Positions 36,285 through 48,620 are shown, numbered from the stretch's first letter. The stretch: DNA of 64,000 bases from Cardinalis cardinalis (GCA_014549065.1 JACDOX010000087.1:386181-450180); one strand, 5' to 3'. The notes: generated by a model from the letters alone, not told the origin. Made by a program: numbers and translations.

Positions 36285-36707
36285 TGATGCCTTGTGAAGG
36301 CTGACCTAGAAGAGNGATTAGACAGAGCTAAAAANTAAAATAGNGATTTATTAAGAGGCCTCAATAGATCCTCCTTGGGTAGCACAACCCAAAAGGNCCA
36401 CAGAAAAGGATGGCTGGTCACGGGGTTTCACTTTTTNAAGTTTTGGTCAATTTGNGTATTGGANTTAATTGTCCAATTACAGCTTTAGCCCATGGAAGTT
36501 CCATTCTTCTTTTTCTCTCTTCAATCCATTGTTNTTNATACTCTTGGGCCTGAGATTTGGATCATTTGTCCTTGGTCCCCAGCTNGAGAAGGAATTGTTT
36601 TGTCTCCCTGCTCTGTGAAGAGCCCACCATCCNCTCANGAAGCTCAGAACTACACACTAAAGCAGCACAGAATGTGAAAAATATAAAAGCTNAAACNGAA
36701 GGCATCA
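36285..36707 (-). mobile_element. Solo LTR, second copy of the 30.9-kb family, N-rich
   Basis: The plus-strand ends TGATGCCTT and AAGGCATCA form a perfect 9-bp inverted repeat. The four bases GTGT occur on both sides (36281-36284 and 36708-36711), possibly a 4-bp target duplication. The poly(A) signal is at plus-strand TTTATT 36347-36352. The sequence aligns with 30883-31328 over its length but lacks about 40 bp near the centre-left (the GGGCTACACCCAAGG-type segment of the other copy). Fourteen Ns fall in 423 bp. Flanking sequence lacks a primer-binding site, so it is a solo LTR. Confidence 0.82.
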
Positions 36708-36711
36708 GTGT

Positions 36712-38437
36712 TGTACTGAAATGTGTAAAATACAGCTCAGTGGTACATTCCAAGTGCTGGTCAAACATTTTTCCTGCTCTTGTAAGGGAAGGTTGGTTGT
36801 CAAGCTGATGTTTTATGTGCAGAGGTGTGGGGGTGTAGCCATGCAGATGTCTCCAAGGAAATGGCCTTNCAGTGGAGCGCCTGCAGCGGGCACAGTGGTT
36901 GGGGCTCCTGCCCTGTCTCAGCCTGGGAAAGCCCTGTAGCTTTCCAGGGGTGAAGAGCTGAGAGAGGGGAGCAGGAGGAGGCTGGAATCTGCTGTGATGC
37001 TTTTGCCAAGAGTGGGGAATTGGTCCCAAACGTGGGAAGACACCAGTCCAGCCACCTCTTCAAGGGAAGCTGGCTTGTGTGTGTGCATTGGGTGGGGGGA
37101 GCCAAATTAATCTCTAACAGGAGTAGGCACAGCCCACTGCTGGAATTAATCACTTATTTATGGTGGTGACAGCTTTAAGCCCAAGTTCGCAAGTTCATTT
37201 AAACACCACTAAAATCTTTGACACGTTTTAAAATATGGTGAGGAACATGTAAAATCCACAAGGAATCATTAAAGGCAGAGAAACAACCTGTGTGGCTCAG
37301 GAGGTTCTGCTCTGTAAGCTGCTAGGGACTGGGGGAAGATTCTGAGAAATATGGAGAGTTCAATGATGGCACCTGCTCCAAACATATCCCTGGTGGACTT
37401 TCATCAGAACAGGATGAAGCCAGCTCAGGTTTTCCATGTGCTCTCTTGCTGCCTTTTTGGTTGGTTTTGGAGCTCTGTGTTCCTCAGCCTCACCTCCACA
37501 CCCCTGAATTCCCCCTCAAACCCCCTTCTTTCAGCAGATTCCTTAGCTGTTATCAGGGGAGTGTTTAGAGCACCTCAAGATCTCAAGCACCTTGTCTGGG
37601 AGACTTAGGGTGATAATTAAAGCAGTGCTTTGCAGCCTTTTGCTGCTCTTCCTTGGATTGCTGGGAAATGGGGAACAGGACTTGTGCCAGCCAAGAAGGA
37701 ACCCTGGAAATCCATGTTCATTGGTCTGGTGCATTTCTTTGACCTGTTAGTAAATCCTTGCTGATGGGTGTGGGTGCCTGCCTTGTGAAAACCTCCAGGT
37801 GGGAGAGAGATTGCCCAATTATTGTAGGCCATATTTATTTTTACCTTCTGTTCTAAAACAACCCCAAAGAAACAAACAAACTAAACAAAAAAAAGGGCAT
37901 CATTATGTGATGTAATTTAATAATAAACATGCTGTGAGTTGATTTATTCAATTATGGTGAAGGGTAGTGGGATGTTATCTTTTGGGATTTTAAACAAAAA
38001 AAGGAGCCAACCGATTTGTCCCGTGCTACAGTTATGGATGAAGCAGCACAAAACATCCAGCTCAAAAGACAGGCACAGAGGTCGTGGCTGGTAATCACAG
38101 TGACACCAGGATGAGTTTTTCTAGACCAGCTGTGAAATTGTGCAGTAAATTACATTGCATGTGATGTGTTATTCCCTGCTTTGGTAAATAAGGTTCCTGA
38201 TGAAGCAACTGCAGGNAGCTGTGCTGGACTTGGTAGCCAAGTGCTCCAGGAGGTGCTCATGTGCTCACACAGCTGCAGTTGTCATCTTTGCTGCCTCTTC
38301 CTTTGATCATCCCNTCAGCTGGGTGCTTTTCCCTCTCTTCCCAGCTTAATCCAAATCCCTTGTGTCTTAAAGCCCTGCATTGCCTGTTTCTACAGGTGAG
38401 CAAGGCCTGCTTGTCTCATGGCTGGTGCATGGAGGAT
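36712..38437. other. Single-copy non-coding stretch
   Basis: No gene is recognised. The segment 37160-37260 is AT-rich and non-repetitive (CAAGTTCATTTAAACACC) and could be a conserved element. Frames at 36800-37153 (minus) contain Ns and have no known domain. The stretch ends at an assembly gap. Confidence 0.5.
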
Positions 38438-38722
38438 NNNNNNNNNNNNNNNNNNNNNNNNNNNNNNNNNNNNNNNNNNNNNNNNNNNNNNNNNNNNNNN
38501 NNNNNNNNNNNNNNNNNNNNNNNNNNNNNNNNNNNNNNNNNNNNNNNNNNNNNNNNNNNNNNNNNNNNNNNNNNNNNNNNNNNNNNNNNNNNNNNNNNNN
38601 NNNNNNNNNNNNNNNNNNNNNNNNNNNNNNNNNNNNNNNNNNNNNNNNNNNNNNNNNNNNNNNNNNNNNNNNNNNNNNNNNNNNNNNNNNNNNNNNNNNN
38701 NNNNNNNNNNNNNNNNNNNNNN
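38438..38722. other. Assembly gap (285 Ns)
   Basis: A continuous run of N. All long open frames spanning it are artefacts of the N run. The flanks read TGCATGGAGGAT on the left and TCCCTCCATGTG on the right, a near-inverted repeat of about 10 bases. A hairpin-forming or tandem-repeat sequence may therefore have caused the break. Confidence 0.98.
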
Positions 38723-40608
38723 TCCCTCCATGTGCCCATGGCATGGCTGATCCCAGCCCAGAACCACTCTGTGCTCCCTTCTGGGCAGAAAGAGCTGCTG
38801 CTCCTGGCCATGTCTGTGGCTGGATCCTGGAATTATCTTCATTTTTAACCAGGGAAGCACAGAGTAACTCTTGAAGAAACTGAACTGAGGCCATCAGGGT
38901 CTGAGCTCTGGATAAAAAAAAGACATTTTTTTTTGTGAAAGCAATAATGCAGTGGGANCATCCAAAGGCTCAGCTCAGGTGTGAAGCTGTGGAATGCATC
39001 AGGTGGAAGCTGTTCCCGTAGCCTGTGTCTGTTTCCCAAATCAGGTAGGAGACTTTTTCCCCCACAGGGGTACCTTCTTCCTACCTGGAGGAGCAAGTGA
39101 GCAATGTCCTATCTGGAGCAGGTATGGTATGAGCTGCTGTGGGGGTAATCCCTCTGCACATCACCTCCCTGGCAGCAGGTGCTCTCCAGGAGCTGGGGAA
39201 TGATATTACTGGNTCTTCAAGAGCTTTAATGACAGCATTAGAAATGTGGTCAATATTCAGTTAACTTAATGATTCCGTGTTCAGTGGTAGTTTTTGATTA
39301 CATGTAGCTGTTAGGATCATTGGCCATGGCAACTTTGTAGTATGGCACTACAATCTTAGGCTGCAGTTTCTTCTCCAAATCCTGTTTTCACTGAGATGTC
39401 CCCATAAGCAATGAAAATAAATGTACTCATATGTTTATTTGGAGGCTTCCTTAGTAAGGAGGTGTTTAATAANCACCTACCAATGGAAACAAATTGAGTT
39501 CCTTGAGTCACAGCTGGAGTTGCAACTTTTTGTCCCTTGATTATCAAGGAATATAGTCTGCATGGAAGAATTCAGAGCTCACAAAGACATCTGGTTGCTA
39601 AATAATATAATTAAAGTAAATACAGCATAACGGGGAGCTGCTCCCGTGTTCCTAACGAGCAGAAAGTAGGGTTTGGGTGGGGGAAATGCATTAGCTGGTA
39701 GAGGGAAGGAAGAAGGGGAGAAAAAAGAAAAGCTAAGTAAGGGGGGTAAGGCAGAGAGAAAGGCCAAAGCNAAGTGAGGAGAGTGCAGAAGAGAGGAGAT
39801 GAGGTGTCCTGTGCTGGAGCTTGAAGCAACACAACACCCAGGGACTGTTTGCTGCCAGAAGCTGATGATGGTGGTGCTGGAGCTAGCTGGTGATCCACAT
39901 GGTCCTCAGAACTTGTAGGACACTTTCTCATGCAGCATCTAGTCATGTCCCTCAAAGTTTAGAGGCTCTTTTTCTCCCTAAGTGGCTGTATAAAGGGCAT
40001 TTTTCTCCCTAAGTGACTGGCTTGCTGTTTTTACTCCTTTACTAATTTAGAGAGCAGGAAGCCAACTTAACAGCTCTGTGCACAGTTCCTGCATTTCGTT
40101 ATGGGAGACAAACTGCCCATGAGAGCAGCCAGGTGGAAGCCAATGGGCTGGGTTGGGCTGCTCTTTGCAAGCCACAGTGCTGGAGCAACCAGAAGGGCTG
40201 GGGAGCTCCAGAAGGGCTTTCCCACTCCTTCCAGTGGAGGACCAGCACAGAGGAAATGATACCTTGAGCTCTCATCTCCTGATGGAGTCTTTCCCAATGG
40301 GCAAAGCCCANGCACTGCTGTTGTGTGATGCCAGGNGAAGAAGGGTGCCCCCTCTGCTCCATGACAAAGCCACTGTGGTGTTCAGGAGGGGGTTCCTGTG
40401 GGGTCTCATCCCCAGGGCTTGGCTGTGTGAATATCCTGGCTGTGCTGTGTGCTGCTTTTGCTACCTGAGCTGTGCTTTCTCTCGCTTGGCAGCTGCAGAG
40501 TGCACAGTGGGGTTCTCTTCCTTCTTGGAATTCATCTGCATGATGGTTTTCTAGAAGTGTTCAGAAGTGGTCTTGGGGGTCTCTGTGGTCCTGCCTGACC
40601 CTGAGATG
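38723..40608. other. Single-copy non-coding stretch
   Basis: No gene is recognised. 39670-39800 is purine-rich on the plus strand. The short repeat TTTTTCTCCCTAAGTG occurs twice (about 39969-39984 and 39999-40014). Frames at 40099-40554 on both strands are open because the sequence is GC-richer, but they carry no family signature. Confidence 0.5.
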
Positions 40609-41127
40609 TGTCAGAGAGTCTCTTTTCCNAGCCTGGCAACCAAAGGAGGAGTCAGGATTCTTCTGTTCTGGTTTTCAAGGTTGTTTATTTTCTGTTATCT
40701 ATAACATTCTTTTCCTGGCCTGCTGAGGTCCCTTCAGGGTGGTGTTGCCTTATTTATACTAAAAACTACGTGTACTTTATTTACAATTATTTTCCAATAC
40801 ATATCACCTATGTTAGACAGTGTGTTCCTANCTTAAACCAATCCAAAAGTGCTACCATCACCCAGACGATGGAGGCTAAGAAGAAGGAGAAAGAAGGACA
40901 AGGCATGCCCAAATTCCTCCATCTTGGGACCCTGAGCCCCCCATTCTAAAAACCCCAAAATTCTACATGTTCACCCTGTGATAAACTATCATTCTACTTA
41001 AACCTTTGTGGCTTGTAATTCCTCATATAAGGTTGGTAATTTTTCCATGGGTCAAAATCAAAGGCACAGGGATCTGTGCAGGGGCTTGAGCCATTCAGGA
41101 CAGCCAGGGATGTCCTTGCTTCTGACA
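40609..41127 (-). mobile_element. Solo LTR, ERVL-like songbird family
   Basis: The plus-strand ends TGTCAGA and TCTGACA are perfect 7-bp inverted repeats bounding 519 bp. Minus-strand order is a U3 with TTTGATTTTGACCCATGG and AAGTAGAATGATAGTTTATC, then CCAAGATGGAGGAATTTGGG. A TATA-like TATAAATA follows (plus-strand 40751-40758), then GGGACCTCAGCAGGCC and AATAAACAACCTTG (plus-strand TTTATT at 40684-40689), and it finishes with AGAGACTCTCTGACA. I recognise this layout from songbird LTRs. No exact target duplication is visible (AGATG left, AAGTG right). No retroviral interior adjoins it. Confidence 0.85.
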
Positions 41128-42872
41128 AAGTGGTTCCTTTCTGGCTTTGTGTTTGCACACTGTTCAGGCATAAGGGGAATCTCTAAGATTTGGAGGAGTC
41201 TTCAGGCCAAGGGTATTCTTCCTGCTCCATTGCAGACCTGGTTTGTTTAGGCAGAAGAACACATTTGAGAGGCCCTGGCAAGGCAGACTGTCCTGAGGAT
41301 AATTTTTCAGGCGTGATGTGGAGAATCTCTGCTGAGAAAACAAACCCCACATGTGAGCCTGTCANTGCCTGTTTGATCCTCTTTGTGCCCAGCAGGAATT
41401 GAAGGCAGCAGTAACTTCCCTTGCCCCTGATGATCCCAAAGAGGCTGCCCAAGGATGGAGCCTCACGTTGCTGTGGAGAGGCCACCCCTCGGGGCTGCTG
41501 CAGGAGATGCAGCGTGGAGGGATGCCTCATCTGTTTGCTTTACCTTCCACAGACAAATCACAGCTGAGAAAAGCCTCAATGTGGGTTGGTCTCATTGCCC
41601 TACTGCACTGCACCTCCTACAAAGCATTCTGTGTTTGTTATTCCTCCCCTCTTTGTTGGGAAAACACCCTGGGGTTAAGTGTTCTACCAGCTGGGACGAA
41701 AGGTTGGCTGGGGTGATAGTGCCAGAGCAAGGACTCTGGTTTTATGGAAAACAGGCAATAACTGTCCTTATCTCTTATGCATCACTGCATGAACCTTTCA
41801 TCCACTCTGCTGCAAGGAAGATTTTCCCATCTAGTACTCTGTTACTAAATATATTTTCAATGCAATCTGAAATTATATATTTCCTTATTTACTCTGTGTT
41901 ATTGTAATTTTTGTGTGTCTGGTTTCGTGGGCACAGCATTGANACACATGTTCTCTTGCACAAGCAGTGTGCAGGTATCAGAAATCTTTATAGTGAAAAT
42001 TCCCTTTGAACTTCCAGTGTGAAAGGCAAAATGACATCCAACTATCATCCAAAACATCTCATAGAGGGTGCTTTGAGTTTTGTCCACTTCTTGAGCTGCT
42101 ATAAGATGGAAAGTTTCACAAGGTCATCCTCTTTTCTCCTACACCTATGTGGTTTTTGAGCTGGTCAGATTGATGTAGGAGCAAGCAAAGGTGTCTGTGT
42201 TTACCCTGCTCACAAAATACTGCCAGATAGCATCCTGGCTGCCACATTTCTCACTGCTGTGTGTTGCTGGTTCCCAAGAGGAGCAAACCTGTGGAATCAA
42301 GAAATTGAAGCTTTTCTTACACATCTTTGATTGCACAGACCACAAATGGATTAAATTCCCTATTAGTGTATCCCTGCATTGAAAGATCTATGTGAGGAAC
42401 TGACTTATTTGCTGCTTAAACATGCAGAGCAGTAGCATATGTGAAAACACATGCAGGAAGTGTAAGGTGCAGGTTTTGTGTTGGTTTATTTTTTTTAAAT
42501 GGGGTTAGTTGCCCTCATAATGGAGAACATTCATTTACGTGGTGTTCTGGTAGCTCTGTGAGCTTCACAGGGAAAACAATTTGCCTTTGGGGACAAATGT
42601 CTAAGGATAAATTAATTTTCCACCGTGTTCATACCTGAGTCACAGAAGGGTGGAAATTCAGCACACTGCTTCCCAAAAACCACCCATGTGATGTCAGCTG
42701 TCTACTGCACAGATGGGGAAGAAGCAGCACTTTGCAAATCCCCAGCAAGGAGCTCTCTGAGCCTCTGGTGCTCACTTTATTAAATGGGCAGCCTTGCAAA
42801 CCATCTAGAGTTTCTGTAGGTATTGGGTTTGTAGCATTAGGTGCCCTTTTTTTTGGTTTTGTTACTTTTTAC

Positions 42873-42887
42873 TGTGTGTGTGTGTGT
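42873..42887. repeat. (TG)n microsatellite
   Basis: About seven TG units within T-rich sequence. Confidence 0.8.
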
Positions 42888-45800
42888 TTACAGAAAAATG
42901 GTGGGGATGGTTCTGACTGGGGCAGGGACAGTAGAAGATAAGACAGCAGCAATTGCTCTGCATGTCCAGGCAGTGTTAGCAACACTTTCTCTCACCTCTG
43001 TAGGATTTTCCAGTGCTCTTCAAAAGGCTAAGTTTGGGATAAAGTGACACAACAGCAATTTAAGGACTGCCAGAGGTTTTCAGTGGCATAGAGCATTGCT
43101 GTGAAGTGACATGTAGAGAAAACACTGGTCCTGGAGCCTGTCTAAATTTATCACTGTGTCACAACAGAATAGTTTAATTTAAATGTGTGTCCAGCAGTTG
43201 CCATTTCAATGGGTTGCAATCAGCTTGAATGGATATAACCTGAATAAATCCAAGAGCTGAATAGCACATCCATTTCTGATACAGCCGTGCAGTGCACATT
43301 ATCTGAGAGTAAAAGGAGTTGGTGCAGCTCTGTTATTGTAACCCAGCTCAACACTGCAGAAGAAAAGAACAAATTTTGGTGTATTNTGGACTCCTCCAAA
43401 TGGAAAGTGCTTGCCACTGCAGTGTCCAAGCTGGTAAATTACTGTGGTTGCTTGTACAGGGATGGATGTACAGTCTGCTGATTGCTATGTGCCATCATCT
43501 GCCCAGGCTGGCACTGTTCACATGGCTGTGAATAGGGCATTCTTCATTGGAATTAAAAGTTACAGCCAGTTTTGTGCAGCTGCATTTGGTCTTGGGACAG
43601 GTCAGCCCTGGGCAGCACACCACAGTTAGGCTTCCCTGTGATGCATCTGTGCTTTTTCCTGGGGAGCAGTTTCTTACCACTATTCTGGGTCACATCACAT
43701 CTGGATTGTGTTCTTGAAGAGNCTTTCCTGTTCCCACTTACTGAGTTTGGCTTTCTGCTGTGTAGCTGCCTCCAGGTACCTGTACTCAGGTACTTTCTTT
43801 GGGCTGGAACTCCCCTGGATGGCNTGCTCCAAATCAGCTTTAGTTGAGAGCACCTAAAGCTCTCGAGTGGCTCAGGAGCCTTTAATCCACAGTATGGGGT
43901 TGGCTCTGCTCTGAAATTCCNAAATTCATGTGCTGTGGATGGTGGGGCCTGGTGCTGCTCTGTTTCATTGTCCAGGTCCCTTGGCAGTGCTGAGCTCCCT
44001 CAGCTGATGTGCAGGGATGCAGGGAAAGGTGCCTGGAGCAGGGTGCTGTACNTGTGGGTACAGCTGTCCCTGCTTTTCCTGCCCTGGGATATTTCCATCC
44101 AAGGGATGTGGAGTGTTGGGTGGGGGAGGAANTTTCCTTGCATGCTGGACAGCCTTTTACTGCCTGACTTGCTCTCTGAGATNCTCCATACTAAATCCAC
44201 CTGATCTGATTTTATTTGGGGGAACAAACTGCTTCCCATCTTATGGCCCCATCGGCTTTGTCAAGTCTTTCATTTTGCTCAAGTTCAGTTNTTCTTGCAG
44301 ACATATGGAGAGATAATCACATCCCTGCATTTCTCTCCTCTTTTCAACCCACCATGAACCTTCTGCTGCTGTCCTGCCTCATTTGTTTCTCCCTCTTATT
44401 CTCCTCATTAAATAAATTTCAGCCAGATTGTCCTGTCAGATGAACAGTAAATTAATATATTGTGGCCCAAACCTCAAAAAGGAAGAAAGTATTTAATTGC
44501 AATTACTTGTGTTCTTATCTCACCATTGTCAGTTTTAAAATGGCTNTTGACTTAATTGGGGACAAGGCATTGCTCCCTCTAATTTTGTGTTGCTTCTTAA
44601 TTTTCATTAATAACTTCCTGTCCCCAATTTGTGTGGTGAGCAGTTGTGCCAGTTGGCCAAAATCTTCCCTCTTTGTTGGTGTAATGGTTGGGGAGATTTT
44701 GGGGCTCTAGGCCAGCAACCTCCCTGATTGAGCTGGAACAGGGCAGTACCACTTCCAGAAACTCTGCAATATAAGATANGAAATAACCCAGAAAATGGCT
44801 CTAAAATGCACTCATTTACCTCTGGCATTTTGTTAAGTTCTGAAGAGAAAGCATATGGAGATTATCTTTCTGGGTTATATATTGAAATACAGGATCTCAG
44901 GGGCAGAATTGTAAATGGTGCAGTTGAGTTTATTTTGCAACTCATAGGTATGTTTCCTTACCTTGTTATATGGCTGCTTCTAGGAAGCAAATATTTAAGT
45001 TTGCATTGCACTGCTTTTGATGCCTGCAAGCCTTTGGTTTGGNTTTTTTTCCTAGATGACACTTTACATCAGGTTTACAGTTCTTCTGGTAGTTTAAAGG
45101 AAAGGGAGAATGTGATCTCATGACTCTCAACACGGCCTTAAAACTTTGACACTCTCTTTTCCTGGAGGACAAGATATATTCTGGTCATCTACAAGCCTGT
45201 GTTTTTCAGTGGCAGCAGCTTTTGGTGCTGTCTGGAAAGCAAGGCTACTCACTTTGATGGAGAGAGCGTTTCTGTCCTCCTTGACTTCAGGAGAAAGAAA
45301 ACAGCACTTCAGTTCTTTTTTCTTCAGTGTATATACACTGTGTCATTATATAATAAACATGTTATTCCTTTTTTCCTCCTGAAAAACCTTTTCCCTGCAG
45401 TCNCTTGATGCTGTGGGAGCATTTCTGGTACTACACACTGCAGCATCTTTGTTCTGCAGATGACAGTGAACCAGAGGCAACACTGGGGCCGGATTTGAAG
45501 CTCTTCACTGGGAAAAGGAAAAGCCAAATTTACACATGTATTTTAATGTGTGAGGCATGATCTAAAGCACATCACAGACAGGTTTTTTGTTTGTTGCTCT
45601 CCAGTTGTACATCCTAGCTTTGCCATGTTCCCATGACCTGNTGGAGTAGAAATGAGTAATTTCTGTGTCTGGAGGGCTTTTGCTCTAGCACCTCATTACC
45701 TGCCAGGAATGTCTTAATGCCTCTTGTTGCCAGTTCTGGTTTTCCAAGTGTGACAACCAGCTTTCTGCATTTCAGGGCATCAGAGGTCAGCCTGTGCTAA

Positions 45801-46383
45801 GGCAGGTGACATCCCACTGCTGGGGGACACAGAATTCCCTCTGTCCTGGCTGAACCCAGCTCCAGCAGGAGGAAGGTGCTAGCCTGCACCTCCTCTGCAC
45901 CTGAGGCATCAGGAGCTGGCTGATGTCTTTGTGGCCTATTTGTCACCCTGAGACTAAGCCAAAGGAGGGAGAGGAAATTAATAAATGTTAATATATGCTG
46001 GTTTAATTGAGAAGCACTGTTTTCATCAACTGCTGTTTGAAGAACAGGCTTAAGTATGTTTGTAAGCCCAAACAAATGTTGGCTTTTTAAAGCTGTTGCT
46101 CAAATACAGGGATCTTGCTGCTGCTAAAGAGGTTTAGAGCTATGAGCCCAAACTCTATGGATAAATAATNTGGCTGGGATTCAGTAAAGCCTATTAAAGA
46201 TAATATTTTTCTATTCAGTAGCTTAAGCCAAGCTTAAGCCAAGTCAGCCTTCAAATCCTGACTTACCAGCCTTATTTTGTGTGTTGCTCCAGCACCGCAG
46301 CACTCAGCATTCTGTGTTATTTGGAACAAGCAGAAGTGATCTCCATCTCATTCTTGTTTCAAGAGCATGAATGTGTTTTTTCC

Positions 46384-46521
46384 TTCAGACCTTTCAGAGG
46401 CTTCACCTGTGGTTGAAGAGAAGAACGAGATTGTTCTGCTGCCGACAGAGTTCAGCTATTTCTGCTGCTCTTCTCACCATCTCCAAGGCAGAGGAGTCCT
46501 GGGGCAACGATTATTACATGG
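46384..46521 (+). other. Exon-like block, possible terminal coding exon, product unknown
   Basis: A strong acceptor-like sequence (TTTTTTCCTTCAG) ends just before this block. The phase-2 frame is open for about 45 codons, acidic at first (SEASPVVEEKNEIVLLPTE) then cysteine/histidine-containing, and ends at TAG. A second frame is open as well, which weakens the case. No donor, partner exon or protein match is recognised. Confidence 0.12.
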
Positions 46522-48306
46522 GGAGTAGGATNCCTGAAAGCAAAAGTGAGACTTTTGCTCAGAAATATTTGAGAGGAGTCCTTTTGCTTTCTTAGGGAAA
46601 CAGGCTGAGACACCCTTGCATCCTGAGGCTCACGTGACATTTGCTTTAGAAACATTTTTAAAATTGTTTTTAGGTGAAATGAAGGTCATATCTGTAAATT
46701 AATTGCACTTGANACTTGGAGAGCAATGCAATTCAGAAGTTATAAACCAGAGCAGCCTTGTTCAGATTGGTGGAAAAGTCTGAAGGCTGCAGACCTGTTT
46801 CTAAATGTAGTCATGGTTACTTGGCTTCTGTCTTACAGAAAGGTTTGTGCCTAATCCACCAGGCAGGTGGCAAAGATAAGACTGTTGACTACAATGTGTA
46901 TCTGGAAGACCTAAGGAGTGTGCTTGGGGGGGGGATGCATGTTAATAAATAAATGTTACTTCAGTAGGTGAGTTCATGCACAGAAATGTGCATGCAGAGC
47001 ATGGCTGCCTGTCTCTGCATGCAGACCCAAAATAGGGTTGTTTTGTCAGAGGTGTGGTGCTCCAGGTACCAGAACTAGGATGTCCTTGAGTGGAAAGTGA
47101 ATTCCCTGCTTGAAAGCAGGTTATGAGGGTCCTTGTGTTCNGGTTGATTAATTCTTGTGGTTTTCTATGGAAATAGTTCTTTCATTATTTCATCGATACC
47201 AAAATTAAAGCGTGGCCCCTACTCAATAGCAGAACAATGAGCTCATTGTGACACACCATATAGCACTGACCTTTCTGAAGCAGAACAGCAGATCCAGATC
47301 TATAATATTAGGCACAGCTTGCTGATTGTGCTGTCTGAGGTCTCTGCAAACTGGGTTTCTCCGACTGAGATAACCCTGGAGAAACAGCCCTTGTCACCGC
47401 CGAGGATGCGCCAGCAATGCATAAATTTGTGTGGTGCCTTCNACCCTCCTCCCTGCCTGAACCAGGGTTTATTTTACCCTGCTCAGGGTTCAGTGGGGAG
47501 TGCAAACCTTTGAGGAGTGAAGCAGACCATTGAGGCTGGCCAGGCTGGGCCTGCACTGACACAGCTCTGTGTGTGCACAGACCGCTATTGATCTGGGGGC
47601 ACAGACGCCGATTCACGGGCAAGGGGCTGGCCAGCAGCACCCCTGCCCGGGGATTGGGCAGGGAACAATTTCCCCTGCAGAAGAATGGGCCACTTGAAAG
47701 GCATTTGTGTATCCAACCCCAGCTGAGGGGCTGGGGAACAGAAACCCAAGTATGGGCACTTTTTTTGTTTTAAAAGTGCACAAGAAGGGAGTTTTTGTGA
47801 CTCTGGGCGGATTAATTTCACTTTTTTGTTGTTTGTTTGGTTTCTTTTTTCTCCTCCCACCCCTCCTAGTAGTTCATTTGGCAGCATTAAATCAAAATTC
47901 AGGAAGCTGCTGGCTGTGCTCATGCTGTGTCAGGTGTTTCAGACAGCCTCAGTTGTGACCAAGAACCGTTGCAAAAATCTAAACTGGGCAAAGCACTGCT
48001 GGAAGCCAGAGATTAATGGCATTTCCTGAGTAATTTTTGAGTAAATAATCCCCTGTGTTTATTTTTTTTATCACAAATAGCATCAGGAAACCTGAGAAGA
48101 TATATCAAGCTCAGTTCCNAGGTGCTTTGACAACCAGGGTACAGAAAAACAAGGAGGTAGAAAAGCAATCAGATGTGCCTGTGCTTTTAAAAAAAAATCA
48201 GTTTTCTTTTTTTGGATATGTATTTATGTTAAGGAACTAATCCTTGCACATAAGGCTCATAGGGTCAAAAGAAAATATTTCCAAAAACAGACAAGAGAAC
48301 TATTTT

Positions 48307-48620
48307 CATAGATTCATTATAGAATCACAGAATGGTTTGGGTTGGAAGGACCTTAAAGATCATCCAGTGCCACCCCCTGCCATGGGCTGGGACACCTTCC
48401 ACTATCCCAGGTTGCTCCAAGCCCTGTCCAACCTTGCCTTGGACACTTGCAGGGATGGGACAGCACTCTCACAGGAAGGATTTCTGCCCTAAAGCTAATC
48501 TAAACCTGCCCTCTGTCAGTTTAAGCCATTNCCCACTGTCCTATCACTCCATGGTCTTGAAGATGTCTCTCCTTGGCTTTANTGTAGTGCCCTGTAGGTA
48601 CTGGAAGGTGCTCGAAGGAT
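48307..48620 (-). mobile_element. CR1 LINE 3' end, well preserved
   Basis: The plus strand shows the antisense of the typical bird CR1 3' end. It has a short terminal repeat (CATAGATTCATTATAGAATC), AGAATGGTTTGGGTTGGAAG, ACCTTAAAGATCATCCAGTG and CCATGGGCTGGGACACCTTC. It continues with the GTTGCTCCAAGCCCTGTCCA block, CACTGTCCTATCAC, and a right end near TACTGGAAGGTGCTCGAAGG. The sense strand is therefore minus, with the 3' tail at the left and 5' truncation at the right. No reverse-transcriptase coding sequence is included. It is followed within about 110 bp by a plus-strand LTR. Confidence 0.95.

Larger units (their letters stand above)
41128..48306. other. Long single-copy stretch, no gene recognised
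   Basis: About 7.2 kb without a recognisable transposon or gene. A (TG)n microsatellite lies at 42873-42887. A block at 46384-46521 begins after TTTTTTCCTTCAG and is open in a frame reading LSEASPVVEEKNEIVLLPTE before a TAG, which is exon-like but unidentified. A short tandem AGCTTAAGCCA occurs near 46221-46241. A small signal-peptide-like frame after 44354 (MNLLLLSCLICF) is only about 29 codons and unsupported. Confidence 0.5.

Noticed and set aside
30883..36707. Single provirus with 5' and 3' LTRs
   Set aside because: No retroviral interior, primer-binding site or polypurine tract is visible. A different LTR lies between, and the right copy has a possible duplication on its own flanks.
38261..38894. 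Open frames of up to 195 codons spanning the gap
   Set aside because: Most of their length is the N run, which cannot contain stops. They are artefacts.
44354..44443. Signal-peptide-like small protein (MNLLLLSCLICF start)
   Set aside because: It is only about 29 codons in T/C-rich DNA, where leucine-rich frames arise by chance. No transcript context is visible.
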